Source: URNF01 sp045594105 (GTDB taxonomy: Bacteria > Bacillota > Clostridia > Oscillospirales > Acutalibacteraceae). Taken from it: a stretch of DNA of 33,414 nucleotides. The notes below the pieces were generated by a model. That model had not been told where the DNA came from, searched no databases, and saw only the letters and a program-made list of their open reading frames with translations. Below are positions 15,014 through 22,501 of this stretch, in pieces. Both the position numbers and the translations under genes were made by a program. Within the stretch, counting starts at the first letter, position 1; the number at the start of each line of letters is the position of its first letter. Location: assembly GCA_045594105.1 (NCBI GenBank), contig JAZNXY010000019.1, forward strand, positions 1-33,414. The letters run 5' to 3'.

Positions 15014-15218
15014 AGATGATTATACACTTGCCATAGCTTTGCCCTTTTTTAAGGAAAACGGCTGATTTTGATGGCAAAACCGCCAAAAACATTCGTCGAA
15101 ACCGGTCACTTTGACGAAAACCCGTTTTTCGGGGGTCACAAGTGTGTGATGTCTTGGAAAAGGACGGTCCGAACGGAACGGATCGTCAAAACACTTTTTC
15201 GAAAAAGGAGGGAGAGGT
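15014..15218 (+). promoter_or_regulatory. Long leader of the carbohydrate import operon
   Basis: About 205 untranslated bases separate the predicted transcription start from the first ATG. Small inverted repeats occur, including ACCC/GGGT near 15120-15140 and the perfect palindrome CTTTTTCGAAAAAG at 15194-15207. The palindrome runs into the AAGGAGGG ribosome binding site and could partly mask it. I recognise no named riboswitch. No gene is seen between 14832 and 15218. Confidence 0.35.
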
Positions 15219-15617
15219 ATGAACAAAACGATCACCATGTTTAGACGTATCGGCGCAATGTTGCTGTGCCTGTCTATGTTATGTGGCGTGATCATGAGCT
15301 CGATCGTTATGCCGACAATGGCAGCACCGGATAACACGGTGAAAACGTTCGACGTCAACTTTGCCGCCCTCGCGGCCTTGGTGGATAGCACCAAGTATAC
15401 CGATGGCTTGTATCAGTCTACTGCGACCGATACTGCCGTTAACGAGTGGATGGATGCTCGTTTCGGTATTTTCGTCAACCGCGAAGGCAGCCGATACAAA
15501 GACAAGGAGTTTCTCGGTCAGGGCTCCTTCAGCGTTATCGGTTTTGAGGCATGGAGAAATGCGACCAGTGGTTTTTCGCCGCTTGTTGCCTTACAAACGG
15601 CGAAAATCATCCACTAA
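15219..15617 (+). CDS. Small secreted protein of unknown function, possibly truncated
   Basis: This 132-aa product has a clear signal peptide (basic MNKTITMFRR, then a hydrophobic stretch to about residue 30, probable cleavage after MAA). The mature part of about 100 residues has no Cys, no membrane segment and no motif I recognise; it includes VNEWMDARFGIFVN and FSVIGFEAWRN. It looks like the first domain of a longer secreted protein and ends abruptly at AKIIH, so truncation is possible. The ribosome binding site AAGGAGGGAG is strong and the next gene begins 28 bases later. It is the promoter-proximal gene of the carbohydrate import operon. Confidence 0.6.
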   Translation: MNKTITMFRRIGAMLLCLSMLCGVIMSSIVMPTMAAPDNTVKTFDVNFAALAALVDSTKYTDGLYQSTATDTAVNEWMDARFGIFVNREGSRYKDKEFLGQGSFSVIGFEAWRNATSGFSPLVALQTAKIIH

Positions 15618-15645
15618 AACCCTTAAATTCACGGAGGTGAACAGA

Positions 15646-18585
15646 ATGCTCAAAAAGAAGAAAGTGCTCAGCTTGGTACTGGCATTGGCGTTGGTCGTAG
15701 GTTCGATTGCGCCTTGTCTGGCCGCCTCTGAAGAATCTACCGGCAAAGCAAGCTTGCCTTCCGGTGAGTCTCCTTACACTTCCTCTTCTGTGAATGCATG
15801 GACCAACGAAAACTATGTGAAAGATGCATGGGTTCTGGATTGGGCCAATGCGAAAATCAATGATGCAGCTGTTACGGCTGAAAACGGCGCAGTTGCACTT
15901 GCACCCAGACAGGTATTGTCGTTCACGGTGCCGATTGCTGAAGACGGCACCTATGAGATGGCTGTTAAATTCTATCCGAAAGACGCTCTGTACATGGATT
16001 GTCTTATCGATATGAATGTTAACGGCGAGGAATACGTTTCTTCTCTGCCGATTTTGTGGGCAGATGCGTTTTCCGTATACGGAACCGACCGTAAAGGCAA
16101 CGAACTGGTTCCCGAACAGTTGAGCATCACTGAGCCGTATCTTGATGTGCTCTGCAATTATCACGATACTGACTGTAATACTTTGACCTTTGATTGGAAA
16201 GCGGGTAACCAGACGGTAACCTTCTCTCCCGAATCACAGGATATGATGCTGGTTGGCATCTATGTGAAAAAAGTGTCGACCTTGCCGACCTATGCCGAGT
16301 ATTTGGCAGCCAATGCAGGCAAGGCAGACGTTGCTGACGTCAAAGTGATTGAGGCCGAGGATTATAAAGTAAAATCCGACTCCTTTATCCGTGCTACCAG
16401 CCAGAAAAATGCGGCTTTGTATCCCTATGACACCTATCGTAAGCTGCTTAACGTTCTGGAAGGTGGTTCCTGGAGAGAATCCGGCCAGAAAATCTTGTGG
16501 GAATTCGAAGTGGAGCAGGACGGCTTTTATACGCTCGGTCTGCGTTATCTGCAGAATTCCGACACCAACAAAGCGGTGTATCGTACCGTTGAAATCGACG
16601 GTGTCGTGCCGTTTGCCGAATGGAAAACGGTGGCGTTCGAAAACACCGATACCAACAAATTTGCCAATAAAGTGCTGGACATCAACGGTGAACCCGCAAA
16701 GGTTTACCTGACCGCCGGCACTCACACCTTTGCCATGAAGGTCACTATGGGCCCCTTGGAAGAGGTATATGACGGCATCGTAACGTTGATGGAGGATATC
16801 AATGCCTTCGGTATGGATATCCAGAAGCTGACCGCAGGTCAGGTTGACCAGAACCGTACTTGGAATATGGATTACTATATGCCCAATGCGGTGACGGACA
16901 TCGAAGTTTTCGCACAGCGTGTGGATGCGCTGTACGCAAAGCTGCAGGAAATCAGCGGAGACGAACCTGCGTATGCGGACAGTCTCAAATATGCTTCCGA
17001 ATCGTTGCGTAAGCTGCTCAAAAAACCCAATCAGATTCCGAACAAAACCGACCTTATCAGCCAGGGCGATAACTCTGCCACCAAGTATCTCGGTAACGTT
17101 CTCGGCAGTCTGAACAGCATGCCGATGGCGGTTGACCGTTTCTACGTGGGTAACACCGAAAAACTCGATCCTGCCAACAGCAATGTGTTTAAGAACTTGG
17201 CTGAATCCATCAAATCCTTCGTATGGTCCTTCTCCGCAGATGCGGCAGAAGGCAGCTACACGGCTACCGGTGCGGAAAAGAGCACCGAGCTTACCGTATG
17301 GATTGCCCGTTCCGTGCCGTACGTACAGGTGCTGCAGCAGATCATTGATGCGGATTACAACTCTGTAAACGGTACGAGTATTCAGCTTTCCATTATGCCC
17401 AGCGAACAGAAGCTGGTGCTTGCCAACGCTACCAAGACCAATCCCGATATCGTTATCAGTGCGGCGATTGGTACACCGTTTAACTTTGCGGTGCGTGGTG
17501 CGGCGAAGAACCTGCTGGATTACCCGGATTTCCTGGATTTCTACAGCAAGCATTACAATATGGAAGCACTGGTGCCCTGTACCTTTAACGGTGGCGTTTA
17601 CGGTGCGGCGGAAACCCAGGACTTTATGGTTCTCTTCTATCGCAAGGACATTATGAAAACCTTGGGATTGGAAATTCCGCAGACTTGGGATGACGTTAAA
17701 TATATGATGCCCACCCTTCTGCGTTACAACATGAACTTCTACATTCCGTTATCTGCAAACTCCGCTTATAAAGCGTTTAACGTAACCAACCCGTTCATTA
17801 CGCAGAACAACGCAAGCTATGTAACCGACGACGGTTCGGCGGCGGCATTTGATACCGATGAGTATCTCGATGCTATGACCGAAATGACCGAGCTGTATGA
17901 AATCTACGGTATGAACAGTGCGGTTCCCAGCTTCTACAACAGCTTCCGTTATGGTGAGATTCCGATGGGTGTTGCTTCCTTTGCAACTTACATCCAGCTG
18001 CAGATGGCGGCACCGGAGCTTGCGGGCAAATGGGGCATCGCTCTGTCGCCCGGCACCAAACAGGAAGACGGTTCTATCTTCCGTTATCAGCATGCAGCGG
18101 GTTCCGCTTGTATGGTATTTGATAACACCACCCGTGCCGATCAGGCATGGCACTTCCTGAAATGGTGGCTCGGCACCGACACGCAGGTGAAATACTCCTA
18201 CATGATGCAGAGCACCTACGGTACAGAATACCGTTGGAACACCGGTAACCTGACTGCATTCTCGCAGTTGTCTTACAGCGAAGAAGATAAGGCGATTATC
18301 ATGGAACAGTGGAAACACCAGAAGGAAATCACCTATCATCCCGCAAACTATATGATCGAACGTCAGACCAGTGACGTTTGGAACAGCGTGGTTGTTGACC
18401 ACGAAAATCTGGTCGAGAAAATCGACCGTGCCACCCTTATCACTAACCGTGAGCTTATCCGCAAACTGGAAGAGTTCGGTTTCTGTGATGAAAACGGCAA
18501 TATGGTAAAGGTCTATTCCATGAAGGGCTATGAAGACCTTATGAAAGCATTGGAAAACGCTAAGAAGGAGGGGGCTAATCCGTGA
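15646..18585 (+). CDS. Large extracellular solute-binding protein with CBM-like N-terminal domains
   Basis: This 979-aa secreted protein probably captures an oligosaccharide for the ABC importer. A signal peptide (KKKK, hydrophobic core, APCLAAS) precedes two beta-rich segments (about residues 35-205 and 234-370). The second begins VIEAEDY and contains WEFEVEQDGFYTLGLRY and YLTAGTHTFAMKV, like CBM6/CBM35 carbohydrate-binding modules. A helical linker follows, then a family 1 solute-binding domain (about 545-960: LTVWIARSVPYVQVLQQIID, NPDIVISAA, FYRKDIMKTLGLEIPQTWDDV). ATG 15646 has GGAGGTGA upstream; the open frame before it is noise over the previous gene. Unlike most Gram-positive binding proteins it has no lipobox (Pro precedes the only signal-region Cys), so its retention is unexplained. 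GTGA overlap couples it to the first permease. Confidence 0.9.
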   Translation: MLKKKKVLSLVLALALVVGSIAPCLAASEESTGKASLPSGESPYTSSSVNAWTNENYVKDAWVLDWANAKINDAAVTAENGAVALAPRQVLSFTVPIAEDGTYEMAVKFYPKDALYMDCLIDMNVNGEEYVSSLPILWADAFSVYGTDRKGNELVPEQLSITEPYLDVLCNYHDTDCNTLTFDWKAGNQTVTFSPESQDMMLVGIYVKKVSTLPTYAEYLAANAGKADVADVKVIEAEDYKVKSDSFIRATSQKNAALYPYDTYRKLLNVLEGGSWRESGQKILWEFEVEQDGFYTLGLRYLQNSDTNKAVYRTVEIDGVVPFAEWKTVAFENTDTNKFANKVLDINGEPAKVYLTAGTHTFAMKVTMGPLEEVYDGIVTLMEDINAFGMDIQKLTAGQVDQNRTWNMDYYMPNAVTDIEVFAQRVDALYAKLQEISGDEPAYADSLKYASESLRKLLKKPNQIPNKTDLISQGDNSATKYLGNVLGSLNSMPMAVDRFYVGNTEKLDPANSNVFKNLAESIKSFVWSFSADAAEGSYTATGAEKSTELTVWIARSVPYVQVLQQIIDADYNSVNGTSIQLSIMPSEQKLVLANATKTNPDIVISAAIGTPFNFAVRGAAKNLLDYPDFLDFYSKHYNMEALVPCTFNGGVYGAAETQDFMVLFYRKDIMKTLGLEIPQTWDDVKYMMPTLLRYNMNFYIPLSANSAYKAFNVTNPFITQNNASYVTDDGSAAAFDTDEYLDAMTEMTELYEIYGMNSAVPSFYNSFRYGEIPMGVASFATYIQLQMAAPELAGKWGIALSPGTKQEDGSIFRYQHAAGSACMVFDNTTRADQAWHFLKWWLGTDTQVKYSYMMQSTYGTEYRWNTGNLTAFSQLSYSEEDKAIIMEQWKHQKEITYHPANYMIERQTSDVWNSVVVDHENLVEKIDRATLITNRELIRKLEEFGFCDENGNMVKVYSMKGYEDLMKALENAKKEGANP

Positions 18586-19505
18586 AAAAGCAAAAAGTAG
18601 CACGAATTGGCGGTAACAACCTGTTTACTCGTCATTCCACCCCGTTCCTTCTTGCTCCGTATGCGATTCTCTTTATCCTGTTCATCATTATCCCTGTTGT
18701 GGCGGCTATTTTCCTGTCGTTTACATACTATAACACGATTCAGGCGCCCCGCTTCATCGGTATTGAGAACTATATCAATCTGTTCACCAACGATGAGGTG
18801 TTTATGCAGTACGTTCTGCCGAACACCATCACCTATGCGGTTTGGGTAGGTCTCGGCGGCTATGTTATGGCTTTCCTGCTTGCGTGGTCGCTGTCCCAGA
18901 TCACCCACCTGCCCCGCACCATCCTGGCGGTTATCATTTATTCTCCGTCCATGACCGGTGGTGTGTTGCTTTCCACCGTGTGGCGTGTCATCTTCGCAGG
19001 TGACAAATCCGGCTACTTAAACTACGTGTTACTACGATTCAACCTGATTGAAGAACCGATCGTTTGGTTGTCCTCTTCCGAACACCTTCTTTGGATTATG
19101 ATCGTGGTTGCTTTGTGGAGTAGTATGGGTATCGGCTTCTTGTCCATGCTTTCCGGTATTATGAACGTCAACGAGGAGCTGTACGAAGCGGCTTACATTG
19201 ACGGTATCAAAAACCGCTTCCAGGAAATCATTTACGTTACCATTCCTTCCGCTAAACCGCAGATGTTGTTCGGTGCAGTTATGGCTATCGTAAATACGTT
19301 CCAGAGTGCGGGTGTTGGTGTTTCGCTTTCCGGTGCAAACCCGACTCCCGGTTACGCCGGTCAGTTGATTGTTACTCACATCGATGACTATGGCTTCTTA
19401 CGTTACGAAATGGGTTATGCGGCGGCAGTTTCCGTCGTGTTGCTTGTGGGCATCTACCTGTTAACGCAGGCGTGTAACAAGGTGCTCGGCAGTAGAGACG
19501 AATAA
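18582..19505 (+). CDS. Sugar ABC transporter permease, pair 1 (MalF/UgpA type)
   Basis: This 307-aa inner-membrane protein has about six transmembrane helices, the first at about residues 24-48 (LAPYAILFILFIIIPVVAAIFLSF). The ATPase-docking EAA loop is NEELYEAAYIDGIKNRFQEIIYVTIPSAKP, matching EAA---DG---------I-LP. This places it in the CUT1 sugar importer family. It starts with GTG at 18582 inside the stop region of the binding protein gene (GTGA), with AAGGAGGGGG upstream. It forms the likely heterodimer with the next gene. Confidence 0.95.
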   Translation: MKKQKVARIGGNNLFTRHSTPFLLAPYAILFILFIIIPVVAAIFLSFTYYNTIQAPRFIGIENYINLFTNDEVFMQYVLPNTITYAVWVGLGGYVMAFLLAWSLSQITHLPRTILAVIIYSPSMTGGVLLSTVWRVIFAGDKSGYLNYVLLRFNLIEEPIVWLSSSEHLLWIMIVVALWSSMGIGFLSMLSGIMNVNEELYEAAYIDGIKNRFQEIIYVTIPSAKPQMLFGAVMAIVNTFQSAGVGVSLSGANPTPGYAGQLIVTHIDDYGFLRYEMGYAAAVSVVLLVGIYLLTQACNKVLGSRDE

Positions 19506-19519
19506 GGGAGGGATTGATG

Positions 19520-20419
19520 ATGAAAAAAGAAAAACCCGTAAAGAAAAAGCATTATCGCTTGAAACGGAACGGCATCAATCCGCAGCACTTTACTGCAGGA
19601 CAGTTAAAGTTCTATGCGTTCCTTATTCCGCTATGTATCTTCATGGGTATGCCGATCGTGTTCATTTTCATGAATGCGTTCAAGCCCCTTGACGAATTGT
19701 TTGCTTATCCGCCTCGCTTTTACGTGCGCAACCCAACCTGGGACAACTTTAACGCACTGTTTGCGATTTCGTCCACCAGTAACATTCCGGCTACACGTTA
19801 TCTTTTCAACAGTATCATTTCCTCGATTTCCACCGTGCTTTGCACCCTGGTGATTTCCACAAGTGCAGGTTATGTGCTGTCGAAAAAACGTTTCCGTCTG
19901 CGCCCGGCGCTGATGGAAATCAATAACCTGGCTCTTATGTTCTGTTCGGTAGCGGTGGCGATTCCGCGTTACTTCGTTATCGCGAATATCGGCCTTCTCG
20001 ACTCCTTCTGGGCGAACATTATCCCGCTTTTGGCAACGCCTACAGGCGTGTTCCTGGTCAAGCAGTTTATCGACGGCTTGCCGGATGCACTGATTGAAGC
20101 GGCTATCATCGACGGTGCCAATGACTATCAGATTTTGCTGAAAATCATTATGCCGCTGGTAAAACCCGCCTTGTCAACGCTAACCATTATGACCTTCCAG
20201 TCGGCGTGGGGTGCTACCGAGGCGTCTACAAACTTCATCAACAACGAAAGCTTGAAAACCTTTGCTTTCTACCTCTCCACCTTAAGTGCGAGCGGTACGG
20301 TTTCCGGTCAGGGCGTTTCCGCTGCGGCAACCTTGATTATGTTTGTACCCAACCTGGTCATCTTCATCTTTATGCAGTCCAAGGTTATGAGTACCATGGC
20401 GCATTCCGGTATTAAGTAA
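19520..20419 (+). CDS. Sugar ABC transporter permease, pair 1 (MalG/UgpE type)
   Basis: This 299-aa partner permease has a basic N-terminal tail (KKEKPVKKKHYRLKR), about six transmembrane helices and the EAA loop LPDALIEAAIIDGANDYQILLKIIMPLVKPAL. The MalG-like features FIFMNAFKPLDELFAYPPRF and KQFIDGLPDALIEAA are clear. ATG 19520 is chosen because GGAGG at 19507-19511 is 8 bases away; ATG 19517 and TTG 19514 are in frame but too close. It is 14 bases after the first permease gene. Confidence 0.95.
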   Translation: MKKEKPVKKKHYRLKRNGINPQHFTAGQLKFYAFLIPLCIFMGMPIVFIFMNAFKPLDELFAYPPRFYVRNPTWDNFNALFAISSTSNIPATRYLFNSIISSISTVLCTLVISTSAGYVLSKKRFRLRPALMEINNLALMFCSVAVAIPRYFVIANIGLLDSFWANIIPLLATPTGVFLVKQFIDGLPDALIEAAIIDGANDYQILLKIIMPLVKPALSTLTIMTFQSAWGATEASTNFINNESLKTFAFYLSTLSASGTVSGQGVSAAATLIMFVPNLVIFIFMQSKVMSTMAHSGIK

Positions 20420-20434
20420 AGGAGGTTTTGTGAC

Positions 20435-22501
20435 GTGCGAAAGAAAATAGCGGTTTTATTGGCTGTTTGCCTGCTGCTCGTTTTCGGTGCAACGACGGTG
20501 TCGGCAAGTGAAAACACCACTTACACCTACACCATCTCGGTTAACGACGGCTGGATACGTACACAAGACGCCTATATGCCGGGTAACATTTATATGCGTA
20601 ACCTTGGTATGACTACCCCCGAGGACGTATTCATCGTAGACAAGACCCTGTTCGTTGCCGACACCGGCAACGGACGCGTGGTCGTATACAACATAGAAAC
20701 CGAAGAAAGCTGGGAGTTTGGCAAGGACCTGCTTGTCAGCCCGCGCGGTTTGTATGTTACCGATAACGGTGATATCTACGTCGCGGACGGCGCAGGATTT
20801 GTGTACATCTTTGATAAAGATGCCAATTTGAAACAAACCATCGGCCGCCCGGACAGCTACCTGTACAGCGAGCTGTCTGAGTTCAAGCCGAAAAACATTG
20901 CGGTAACCACCGAAGGCAACATCTTTGTTTGTAGTGAAGGTTCCGCAGAAGGCCTTTTGCAGTTTGATGCGAAAGGCGAGTTCCAGGGATATTTTGCGGC
21001 GAACCGTAAATATCTGTCCTTTATGGAAACCATTGAAGATATGATTCTTAGCGAAGAAATGAAACAGGAACTCGTTTCCCGTCGTCCTCGCTCCATCTTC
21101 AACCTGGACATCAACGAGCGTGACCTGGTGTATACCATCACCCAGACCGACGAGTTTGGCTACTCCTGGAAAGCGGCTGCTTCCAAACAGGAAAACTGCT
21201 TGAAACAGCACAACTTGGCAGGTGTCAACATCCTCTCCCGTGACAAGTTCATGATGGACGAATGGAACTTTGTTGACGTAGCATCCGGTCTGTACGGTAA
21301 TGCGTATGCACTGACCTACACCGGCCTTATCTATGAGTACGACAGCAACGGCGACCTTGTGTTCTCGTTCGGCGGTCGTGCGGTGTCCAACGAAAGAAAC
21401 GGTATCTTCACCTACGCTATTGCGATTGAGGTGGACGAAGACGGTTTCGTATACGTTCTGGACAGAGAAAAAGCTTTCGTGCAGGTTTTCTATCCCACCG
21501 ATTTTGCGGTTGCTACCCATCAGGCCATTTATGACCTGGAAAACGGCAACTACGAGGATAGTGAACAGACCTGGGGTGCGGTGCTGAAGCTTAACGGTAT
21601 GTCCCGTATCGCCCACATGGGTTACGGCAAAACCTTGTTCCACCAGCAGCGCTTTGAAGAAGCACTCGAAGAGTTCCGTTTCGCAAGAAACCGTGAATAT
21701 TATTCGGATGCCTTCTGGGAATTGCGTGATAAATGGATGAGTGAAAACATGGTATATTTCCTTATCGTGATTTTCATCGCCGTTATCTACTTCATCGTTT
21801 CTTCCCTTATCAAGAGAAACCGCCCCGTAGTGGTGGCGAAGGTGAAGGAAATCCCGAAAACCAAGGGTAAACGGTTCCTGCACGACATCACGTACTTTAA
21901 GTACATGCTTCGTCATCCGATTGACGGCTATTATTACCTGAAGCGTGGTCACGCAGGTTCTATGGGGTCTGCCGCACTGCTGTACTTCGTCATTTTTGCC
22001 GTCTATCTCGCCGATACGGTTTTCCGTGGCTTTATCTTCGGCTTTGCGGGTGTTGAAGAAACACCGATTGCGTTTATGGGCATTGCATTCTTTGTAGTTT
22101 GCTTCCTGTTTGTTATCGGCAACTACATGGTGGCATCCATCAACGAAGGTGAAGGTTCTCTCAAGAATCTGTTCATCATGCTCCCGTATGCCTTATCACC
22201 GTATCTGGTGATTACCCCCTTCGTGGTAGCTTCTACCTACGTGTTGACACAGAACGAAGGGTTCCTTGTAACGTTAGGTTGGACCATCGCTGTGGTTTGG
22301 TCTGCTGCGTTGATTTTTATCGGTCTTACCGAAACGCACAACTATTCCTTCGGTGATACCATTAAGAACGTTCTTTTGACCTTGTTCTTTATGGTGATTG
22401 CCATTATCGCCGCAGCAGTGTTGTATCTGCTGTGGGTACAGGTATTTACGTTTGTGCAGGATATCATTATGGAGGTGGCGTATCGTGTGCAGAACATCTA
22501 A
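20435..22501 (+). CDS. Beta-propeller/TPR/Yip1-like membrane protein of the transport operon
   Basis: This 688-aa protein has a signal peptide (to about residue 25). An extracytoplasmic NHL-like beta-propeller follows (about 30-365), with repeats such as PEDVFIVDKTLFVADTGNGRVVVYN, PRGLYVTDNGDIYVADGAG and AIEVDEDGFVYVLDRE. A TPR-like unit (about 392-425, GYGKTLFHQQRFEEALEEFRFA) leads to a membrane helix (about 438-460), a basic linker, and a Yip1-like bundle of about five helices (about 480-680). Start is GTG with GGAGG 9 bases upstream. In the Yip1 superfamily the bundle has no known transport chemistry. It may be a scaffold or sensor tying bound polysaccharide to the permeases (inference). 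Orientation places propeller and TPR outside. It overlaps the next gene by 17 bases. Confidence 0.85.
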   Translation: MRKKIAVLLAVCLLLVFGATTVSASENTTYTYTISVNDGWIRTQDAYMPGNIYMRNLGMTTPEDVFIVDKTLFVADTGNGRVVVYNIETEESWEFGKDLLVSPRGLYVTDNGDIYVADGAGFVYIFDKDANLKQTIGRPDSYLYSELSEFKPKNIAVTTEGNIFVCSEGSAEGLLQFDAKGEFQGYFAANRKYLSFMETIEDMILSEEMKQELVSRRPRSIFNLDINERDLVYTITQTDEFGYSWKAAASKQENCLKQHNLAGVNILSRDKFMMDEWNFVDVASGLYGNAYALTYTGLIYEYDSNGDLVFSFGGRAVSNERNGIFTYAIAIEVDEDGFVYVLDREKAFVQVFYPTDFAVATHQAIYDLENGNYEDSEQTWGAVLKLNGMSRIAHMGYGKTLFHQQRFEEALEEFRFARNREYYSDAFWELRDKWMSENMVYFLIVIFIAVIYFIVSSLIKRNRPVVVAKVKEIPKTKGKRFLHDITYFKYMLRHPIDGYYYLKRGHAGSMGSAALLYFVIFAVYLADTVFRGFIFGFAGVEETPIAFMGIAFFVVCFLFVIGNYMVASINEGEGSLKNLFIMLPYALSPYLVITPFVVASTYVLTQNEGFLVTLGWTIAVVWSAALIFIGLTETHNYSFGDTIKNVLLTLFFMVIAIIAAAVLYLLWVQVFTFVQDIIMEVAYRVQNI

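Noticed and set aside
15361..15645. N-terminal extension of the solute-binding protein
   Set aside because: The open frame begins inside the preceding secreted-protein gene. A strong ribosome binding site and a signal peptide mark 15646 as the real start.
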